From contig WFTX01000192.1 of assembly GCA_015485235.1 (NCBI GenBank), positions 1-7,279 of the forward strand: a DNA stretch of 7,279 nucleotides, given 5' to 3'. The DNA is from Nitrospirota bacterium (lineage in GTDB: Bacteria; Nitrospirota; Thermodesulfovibrionia; Thermodesulfovibrionales; JdFR-85). Under the pieces are notes generated by a model, which had not been told where the DNA came from, ran no database searches, and saw only the letters and a list, made by a program, of their open reading frames with translations. This document shows positions 1 through 4,934 of this stretch, one piece after another. The stretch's first letter is position 1. Each line of letters opens with the position of its first letter. The position numbers and the translations under genes are program-made.

Positions 1-20
1 CCCTTTATAAGACACCCCAT
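1..20 (-). CDS. possible 5' end of a next gene, cut by window edge
   Basis: At the left edge the minus strand reads a strong Shine-Dalgarno sequence GGGAGG (plus 21-26) followed by two candidate starts. An ATG at 20-18 directly abuts it (spacing 0, would read MGCLIK). A GTG at 15-13 lies 5 nt away, a better spacing, and would read MSYKG. Only five or six codons are inside the window, so nothing can be said about product, and even the frame is undecided. It would be transcribed in the same direction as the rest of the block, 196 nt after the metallo-hydrolase stop, so it may be a separate transcription unit or a distal operon member. Support is the ribosome-binding site only. Confidence 0.25.
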
Positions 21-167
21 CCTCCCGGTGATAAACAGGTTATCTAGTTAAATAATCTATGGTAATTGCAAGTAATCTGCCTCTGATAGTGGAGGAATGC
101 CTTCAGGCAAAACCTAATTTTAATGAGTCATGGAACGTATCTCAGACACTGTTTAAAGTTTATCACA

Positions 168-230
168 AAAATATTAGAAAATGTTCACAATTAATAATTA
201 AAATATATTAATTATTTTCTTAAATATTTT
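168..230. repeat. AT-rich imperfect inverted repeat at the 3' end of the metallo-hydrolase gene
   Basis: The arm at 168-182 (AAAATATTAGAAAAT) pairs with 214-230 (ATTTTCTTAAATATTTT) over 15 base pairs with a 2-nt bulge at 221-222. A nested perfect 9-bp inverted repeat lies at 193-201 (AATAATTAA) and 208-216 (TTAATTATT) with a 6-nt loop; trimmed to 196-201/208-213 it can stack inside the outer stem. The structure covers the last codons and stop of the 212-985 gene. Only one pair is G-C, so it is not a classical GC-rich terminator, although in the minus-strand transcript the outer arm ends in five U. It may be a weak terminator, an mRNA 3'-end stabiliser or AT-rich chance pairing. Confidence 0.35.
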
Positions 231-985
231 ACCTCTATGATATCTCCACTTTTCAGAAACCTGGCATCAATATTTCCGCTGAGTTCCCTCCTGATATCAT
301 CAATAAACTGTGGCTTCATATGTGTAATGTAACATCTTGTTTCCTCAAGACCGTGCCTCTTCATATCCCCCATCAGGAGAACCGGGCAGTAATGCCCCGA
401 TGCCACTGCCACATCCCGGAGCCTGTCAGGGAAACTCACCTCCACAATCACATCCTTCACCCCCTGCTTCTTCACCTCCGTCCAGAAGAGGTCAGTGTTC
501 CCGGTATCGCCCGAATACCCGATCTTTACATCCCCTGCAGAAATTATGAACCCTGTGGCAGGCTGGGAATGGGTTACTGGGATGGGCAGGACACTGAATT
601 CTCCTATTCCTGTCTCAACCATGGGAATCAGGGGTTTAAAGACAAGGAGGGGCTGTTTCTCTGATGGTATCCTTGTAAAGTCAGGCCATAGTATGTCGTT
701 GAAGATATGCCGTCTGAGGGCATCTATCGTCTCCCGGAGTCCCCAGACTGTCAGGGAACTCTTTCCGCCCGATATCAGCCGGTTGTCGGCAATGAAGGGG
801 ATGTCCCTCACATGGTCAAGGTGTCCGTGTGAGAGGAGGATATTTTCTATCCCGGATTGCTCGTCGAGGGTGAGGATGGCTGTGGCTGAACCGGGATCAA
901 TGAGCAGGGTCCGGTCAATAAGAAACCCTGTCAGATACCTGCCCTTCACCTCGGAGCCGGATGCCCCCAGGACCCTTATCTTCAC
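212..985 (-). CDS. MBL-fold metallo-hydrolase, probable class II 3',5'-cyclic-nucleotide phosphodiesterase
   Basis: A 257-residue cytoplasmic protein (no signal peptide) with the metallo-beta-lactamase fold. Visible metal ligands are H53-x-H55-x-D57-H58 (SHGHLDHV), a third His at H139 (VTHS), the bridging Asp D160 (YSGDTG) and the last His H222 (ITHMKP), so a complete two-metal site is expected. The N-terminal MKIRVLGASGS start and the HGHLDHVxDIP motif resemble class II cAMP phosphodiesterases (yeast PDE1, Vibrio CpdP; PF02112); the match to the class II signature is close but not exact. Expected reaction: hydrolysis of cAMP (or cGMP) to the 5' nucleotide. The start is a GTG at 985-983 overlapping the stop of the HD-GYP gene by 4 nt (GTGA), with a GAGAGGG ribosome-binding site about 9 nt upstream, so translation is probably coupled. 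Standing downstream of an adenylate cyclase and a cyclic-nucleotide receptor, it would be the off-switch of the cassette. Other MBL-fold hydrolase activities remain possible; fold certain, substrate inferred. Confidence 0.85.
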   Translation of the reverse strand: MKIRVLGASGSEVKGRYLTGFLIDRTLLIDPGSATAILTLDEQSGIENILLSHGHLDHVRDIPFIADNRLISGGKSSLTVWGLRETIDALRRHIFNDILWPDFTRIPSEKQPLLVFKPLIPMVETGIGEFSVLPIPVTHSQPATGFIISAGDVKIGYSGDTGNTDLFWTEVKKQGVKDVIVEVSFPDRLRDVAVASGHYCPVLLMGDMKRHGLEETRCYITHMKPQFIDDIRRELSGNIDARFLKSGDIIEVKYLRK

Positions 986-2073
986 AGGAGCCGGCCCTCT
1001 CTGTAGGCCTGAATCAGGATAGCCACTACACGGGGATCAAACTGCCTGCCAGCCCCTTCCTTCAGTTCCCTTATCGCCTCTTCCGGGGAAAGGGCGGTCC
1101 TGTAAGGCCTTGTGGTGGTCATGGCATCAAAGGTGTCGGCAACCGATATTATCCGGGCTATGACAGGTATCTCCTCACCCTTCAGGCCGTCAGGATAACC
1201 CCCTCCTCCGTACCTCTCATGGTGGTGTCTGACCCCTTCTATAACCTGATCCAGGTTTCCCACCTTCTCAAGCACCTTTGCACCAAACTCTGCATGCATG
1301 CTCATGAGCCGGTATTCTTCATCGTCAAGGCTATCGTTCTTCAGAAGGATAGAATCCCTTACGCCTATCTTCCCCACATCATGAAGCACCGCAGCAAGCC
1401 GGAGTGCCTCAGTCGTCCGGGAATCAAGCCCCATCCTCTCTCCTATCAGAAGGCTGTACGTCTTCACCCTCTCCGTATGTCCGCCCGTATAGGAATCCCT
1501 GAGTTCGATCAGTTCTGCCAGGACTTCAATCATTGTCTGGAAGGTCTCCTTCATCTCCCTGTAGAGGCGGGCATTCTCAAGAGATACGGCTATGCTGTTA
1601 GAGAGGCACTGGAGCACTTCAATATCGCCGGGCTGAAAGTCTCCGTCACGCCTGTTCATCACCTCAATAACACCCTTCAGTTCATCCCTCAACATCAGGG
1701 GTACGCATATGAGATTTCTCGTCCTGAACCCGCTCTCATCATCAGCCCTTCTTGAGAACCTGGGATCAGAGTAGGGATTATTAACGATGAGAGGTTCGAT
1801 CCTCTCTGCAACCCATCCTGCAATCCCCTCGCCCTTTCCAAGCCTTATCTTCTTGACAACCGTGCCTCCCTTACCAGTAGCCACCTGGAAGTACAAACCT
1901 TCTTCGTCCATGAGAATCAGGCTTGCAGCCTCTGCATTGAGTGCACCGGAAAGATACTCCACCGCCCTCTCTACGATTTCGTCATGCTCAAGGGAGGAAT
2001 TAATAAGTGCAACAATCTCCGAGATCTTCCGGATCTGTCCAGACTCTTTTTTCTTTGTGGTTTGAAAGGCCAC
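982..2073 (-). CDS. GAF domain + HD-GYP domain protein, probable c-di-GMP phosphodiesterase
   Basis: A 363-residue soluble protein. Residues about 20-168 form a GAF sensor domain (GEGIAGWVAE at 81-90, NNPYSDPRF at 98-106, NLICVPL at 120-126, GVIEVMN at 134-140), which usually binds small molecules or nucleotides. A signalling helix (about 165-190) leads into the HD-GYP domain (about 183-355) with YTGGH (H199), LHDVGKIG (H231, D232, K235), H260, HHE (H284-H285), GYP (G292-P294) and SVAD (D313). The metal ligands of the family are present, so the enzyme should hydrolyse c-di-GMP to pGpG/GMP. Two deviations: the usual DGxGYP Asp is Gly (G289, giving four glycines), and Tyr195 stands four residues before H199, where trinuclear PmGH has a Glu, so a binuclear centre is likely. 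There is no response-regulator receiver domain. The start is GTG (2073-2071) with AGGGG 7 nt upstream. The gene follows the TPR-CNB gene by 45 nt and overlaps the metallo-hydrolase by 4 nt, implying an operon. Confidence 0.93.
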   Translation of the reverse strand: MAFQTTKKKESGQIRKISEIVALINSSLEHDEIVERAVEYLSGALNAEAASLILMDEEGLYFQVATGKGGTVVKKIRLGKGEGIAGWVAERIEPLIVNNPYSDPRFSRRADDESGFRTRNLICVPLMLRDELKGVIEVMNRRDGDFQPGDIEVLQCLSNSIAVSLENARLYREMKETFQTMIEVLAELIELRDSYTGGHTERVKTYSLLIGERMGLDSRTTEALRLAAVLHDVGKIGVRDSILLKNDSLDDEEYRLMSMHAEFGAKVLEKVGNLDQVIEGVRHHHERYGGGGYPDGLKGEEIPVIARIISVADTFDAMTTTRPYRTALSPEEAIRELKEGAGRQFDPRVVAILIQAYREGRLL

Positions 2074-2118
2074 TCTTTTACCCCTGCCCGGAGCAGAAAT
2101 TAACTGACTCCCCCTCTG

Positions 2119-2904
2119 TTATGACTTTCTGGCTCTGTAGATGTCATAGAGATACTTGAGGAAGGAAGGTTCAGCTTCTATCATCTTTTCGATAAGGTCA
2201 TAATCAAGTTCAAGGAGGCAGAGATCCGGAGAATCCGATATCACTGTTGCGGTCCTGGGATGACCTGTTATAAATGCCATCTCGCCAAAAATGTCTCCGG
2301 GGCCCAGTTTGGCTATTATCAGGTCATTCCCTCCTATCTCTGTAATCACGGAAACAGTCCCCCTGAGAATAAGAAAGACGCTTCTTGACTTCTCCCCCTC
2401 CCTGATTATTATTTCTCCATCGTCCCGGTTCAAGAGATGAGCCTCCTTCAGAAAAGCCATTAATGGCTGGTTTTCCCTGAAGGGGCGGGGGAGGCAGTCG
2501 GCAGAGGCCAGATCCCTGAGCACCTCTTCCTTGCTCACACCTGTTGCTTCCACCCTGCAGACCTCTGTCTTTTCCGGGATCCTCTTCTCCTTCAGTTCCA
2601 TCATGCACTCAGTTATTTTCTTCTGTATGGAGAGATCGTAGGGCTTTATCTGGGAAACCTTCTTGTAGGCACAGATCGCCTTGGCAAGGGCACCTTCAGC
2701 GAGGTAGAGGTCACCGGCCTTGTGAAAGGCCCGTGCGGCACCCTCGCTGTTATTTTTCTGGAGATAGAAATCGCCGAGCTTTATGTAATGGGTGGGATCT
2801 TCAGGCTCCTTCTTTATGAGGGAGTCAACCATATCGATGGCTGAGTCCCAGTCCTCGTCCCTGAGACTGTTGAAAAGCGCCCTCCAGTCCTGGCCCTGAT
2901 CCAT
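2119..2904 (-). CDS. TPR-repeat protein with C-terminal cyclic-nucleotide-binding domain
   Basis: A 261-residue soluble protein. Residues about 5-108 are helical TPR-like repeats (DEDWDSAIDMVDSLIKKEPEDP; THYIKLGDFYLQKNN with GAARAFHKAGDLYLAEG; LAKAICAYKKVSQIKP), normally a protein-protein docking surface. After a linker (109-140), residues about 142-255 form a cNMP-binding beta-barrel: GEIIIREGEKSRSVFLIL (163-180), then the phosphate-binding cassette FGEMAF at 206-211 with E208 and PRTATV at 216-221 with R217. E208 and R217 are the residues that contact the ribose 2'-OH and cyclic phosphate in CRP/PKA-type domains. The protein ends after the domain's C-helix, so there is no helix-turn-helix and it is not a CRP/FNR transcription factor. 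It likely reads out cAMP made by the upstream CHASE2 cyclase and changes partner binding through the TPRs. The ATG at 2904 has only a poor GAAGG one base upstream; a TATAAT lies exactly 6 nt before it. Domains are clear; the ligand (cAMP versus cGMP) is inferred. Confidence 0.92.
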   Translation of the reverse strand: MDQGQDWRALFNSLRDEDWDSAIDMVDSLIKKEPEDPTHYIKLGDFYLQKNNSEGAARAFHKAGDLYLAEGALAKAICAYKKVSQIKPYDLSIQKKITECMMELKEKRIPEKTEVCRVEATGVSKEEVLRDLASADCLPRPFRENQPLMAFLKEAHLLNRDDGEIIIREGEKSRSVFLILRGTVSVITEIGGNDLIIAKLGPGDIFGEMAFITGHPRTATVISDSPDLCLLELDYDLIEKMIEAEPSFLKYLYDIYRARKS

Positions 2905-2910
2905 GCCTTC

Positions 2911-2954
2911 ATTATAAAACAGGGTTAATATATAAAATCAACAGGCAGTCTCAA
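2911..2954 (-). promoter_or_regulatory. candidate promoter(s) for the TPR-CNB / HD-GYP / phosphodiesterase genes
   Basis: In the 92-nt gap after the cyclase, the minus strand shows TTGAGA (2954-2949), a 16-nt spacer and TATATT (2932-2927), a good sigma70-type match that would start transcription near 2920 and leave a leader of about 16 nt. A second candidate -10, TATAAT (2916-2911), is a perfect hexamer with TTGATT (2941-2936) 19 nt upstream; it would start transcription at or next to the A of the ATG (2904), giving a leaderless mRNA. AACAGG occurs twice on the plus strand (2918-2923 and 2940-2945), 22 bp apart, in the spacer/start region and could be a factor site. Either promoter would let genes 4-6 be expressed apart from the lipoprotein-cyclase pair. 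The call rests on sequence resemblance only. Confidence 0.4.
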
Positions 2955-2996
2955 AAGTAGATCCTCCAGAGCCCCTTTATTGCAACCCTTCACAGA

Positions 2997-4934
2997 TCAG
3001 GGTCTCTCCCGCAACAACCTCACTATGTAAATACTAACGGAGTCTGTTTTCCCCTTCACCTTCACATCAGTAAATTCTTCTATATCTATTAACTGACCAA
3101 GTCCTGCGAGATACTCCGGCGAAAGGGAATGGAAGGTCCTTTCAGAGATCATTATATCACTGTCATACTCCCTTGTGAGTGCTTCAAGCCGGGAGCCCAA
3201 GTTGACTGCATCTCCAATAACAGTATAATCCATCTTTCTGCCCTCCACTCCTATGTTACCCACCACTACCTCACCCGTGCTGATACCTACTCCTGCATCC
3301 AGTGAGACCATATCTCCGCTTTGGGATATCTCCTCTGACAATCTCGTCAGTCGACGCTTTATCTCGATTGCAGCGCTGAGGGCGAGTTCTGCATGACGTT
3401 CCTGTCTCAGGGGAGCACCCCAGAAGGCCATCACCTCGTCTCCTACGAACTTGTCTATGGTTCCGTCGTATTTCAGTATCACCTCTGTTACAACACTGAA
3501 ATACCTGTTCAGGATGGATATCACCCTTTCGGGTGAGACCTTTTCCGACATCCCGGTGAAGTCCCGGATATCAGAAAACAGCACTGTCACTGTTCGTCTC
3601 TCACCACCGAGCCTGAGTAGCTCCGGCTCTTCAATCAGTCTCTCCACTATCTTGGGGGAGACATAGTTTGCAAAGATCTTCCTGATCTCCTTTCCCTTCC
3701 TTTCAACTACAAGAAGCTTGACAGCCAGATTGTAACCTCCTCCTGTTATGAGTGCAAGAACGGGATAGAGCATGTCAATGTATAGGCGTAAGAAAATAAA
3801 AACGGAAAGACTAATGATCAGTAATAACATGAGTGAGCCTGAGAAAAGGAGGATTCCCCTTATTGCCGGCAGTCGCCTGATAACCCAGCCTGCTGTAAGG
3901 GAACAGAGGAGAAGAAGGAGGATGAGAAAACGGGGAGCCTGGCTCAGGTACTCTCCCCTCAGAATATTTCCAAGGACTGTCGCATTCTTCTCCACACCCG
4001 GCATGTTAGCGGAAAGGGGTGTTATCACAAGGTCATAGGTGGCGATAGCGGATGTCCCTATCAGGACATAACTGTTCCTGAAAGTCCTGCTTCCTGTCCT
4101 TCCTGAAAGCAGATCCGCCGCTGATATGTATCTGAATGTCCCTTCACGACCGTAGTAGTTGATAAGCATCCTCCCGAACCTGTCTGCAGGTATTATCTTT
4201 TTCCCCAGGCTGGCACCTTCATCCCCGATTATCTTGATGTCCCTGCCCCGAATCACCGCTGCCATCTTCAGGGCAAAGGAAGGAAAATACTCACCACCAT
4301 AACCGATGTAGAGATACTCCCGCCTTCTGACACCATCCCTGTCAGGCAGGGAATAGACATGTCCGAACGTGGCGACCTTCCCGATAGGGTCAGGCGGGAT
4401 GAGTGCCCGCCAGGCCTCCGGCGCCCTGACCCGGCTGTATGCACTTATCCGGTTGATTGCATCGTCAAGAATCCTTCCGTCCACCTCTCCTTCGTACCGT
4501 CTCCCTCCTGTGACATCAAACCCGAGGGCAAGGACAATCTTTTCCTTTCCCCTGGCAAGGACTTTCGCAAGCCGCCGGTCTGCCTCAGGGCTTTCCGGCT
4601 CAGGGTAGAGGATATCGAGACCGACCGCCTCAGGCCTCCCTTCAAGGACCTCCTGAATGAGTTCAGCCTGGAGAAGCCTGCTCCAGGGCCATCTCCCGTA
4701 TTCAGAGAGGCTCTTTTCGTCGATGGCAACAATCAGGATTTCCTTTGGAGGGTTGAGCGGCTTCAGGATCTGTCTTATCCTGAAATGCAGGTCGTATAAC
4801 AGTCCTCCTGCTAGATCTGAAAGTACCGGCGGGTTGTAGAGGAAGAGAAGCACAAGGCCGAGACTGATAAGCACATTGAAGACGACATGTCGTCCCTTTT
4901 CAGCCCTCAGGGTCCGGGGGTTCTTTATAGACAT
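2997..4934 (-). CDS. CHASE2-domain class III adenylate cyclase
   Basis: A 645-residue inner-membrane signalling protein. TM1 (about 17-33) is followed by an extracytoplasmic CHASE2 sensor domain (about 37-325; ILIVAIDEKSLSEYGRWPW at 46-64, AVGLDILYPEP and YVLIGTSAIATYDLV are typical of the family). Three further membrane segments lie at 336-352, 360-382 and 385-405, then a linker and a class III cyclase domain (about 440-640). The catalytic set is complete: metal-binding D455 (FSDIRDFT) and D499 (KFVGDEV), 44 residues apart as in the family; base-reading K495 and T571 (DYTVIGDAVN); transition-state residues N578 and R582. A Lys-Thr pair is the class IIIb adenylate cyclase signature, so ATP to cAMP is expected. 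The only in-frame start is the ATG at 4934; its GGGAGG abuts the ATG with no spacing, and the upstream lipoprotein stop lies 10 nt inside the gene, so translation is probably coupled. Domain organisation, length and active site are all typical of CHASE2 cyclases. Confidence 0.95.
   Translation of the reverse strand: MSIKNPRTLRAEKGRHVVFNVLISLGLVLLFLYNPPVLSDLAGGLLYDLHFRIRQILKPLNPPKEILIVAIDEKSLSEYGRWPWSRLLQAELIQEVLEGRPEAVGLDILYPEPESPEADRRLAKVLARGKEKIVLALGFDVTGGRRYEGEVDGRILDDAINRISAYSRVRAPEAWRALIPPDPIGKVATFGHVYSLPDRDGVRRREYLYIGYGGEYFPSFALKMAAVIRGRDIKIIGDEGASLGKKIIPADRFGRMLINYYGREGTFRYISAADLLSGRTGSRTFRNSYVLIGTSAIATYDLVITPLSANMPGVEKNATVLGNILRGEYLSQAPRFLILLLLLCSLTAGWVIRRLPAIRGILLFSGSLMLLLIISLSVFIFLRLYIDMLYPVLALITGGGYNLAVKLLVVERKGKEIRKIFANYVSPKIVERLIEEPELLRLGGERRTVTVLFSDIRDFTGMSEKVSPERVISILNRYFSVVTEVILKYDGTIDKFVGDEVMAFWGAPLRQERHAELALSAAIEIKRRLTRLSEEISQSGDMVSLDAGVGISTGEVVVGNIGVEGRKMDYTVIGDAVNLGSRLEALTREYDSDIMISERTFHSLSPEYLAGLGQLIDIEEFTDVKVKGKTDSVSIYIVRLLRERP

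Noticed and set aside
98..109. Small hairpin TGCC-TTCA-GGCA considered as a terminator
   Set aside because: Four base pairs only, and the minus-strand read-through is not followed by a U-tract.
91..117. GGAGG followed by ATG and a six-codon frame (MPSGKT) on the plus strand
   Set aside because: Spacing is only one base, the frame ends after six codons and no neighbouring gene in that direction would be served by a leader peptide.
163..189. CRP-type operator (TGTGA-N6-TCACA)
   Set aside because: Only same-orientation half-sites are present; the required inverted partners match at 3 of 5 positions, so a CRP site call is not supported.
495..1022. 175-residue plus-strand open frame opposite the metallo-hydrolase gene
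   Set aside because: Antisense to conserved MBL motifs, with low-complexity Arg/Ser/Pro-rich translation and no convincing ribosome-binding site.
961..1755. 264-residue plus-strand open frame opposite the HD-GYP gene
   Set aside because: Its translation has no recognisable domain and lies antisense to a well-supported GAF-HD-GYP gene; it is a codon-bias shadow.
2324..2608. 94-residue minus-strand frame inside the TPR-CNB gene
   Set aside because: Fully contained in another frame of a clear CNB gene; charged low-complexity translation.
2955..2975. GGAGG with a TTG seven bases on, nine codons long, in the gap between cyclase and TPR-CNB genes (minus strand)
   Set aside because: Too short and TTG-started; the same bases serve better as a promoter -35 region.
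4359..4799. 146-residue plus-strand open frame (and smaller overlapping ones) opposite the CHASE2 region
   Set aside because: Pro/Arg-rich shadow of the cyclase gene without family resemblance.
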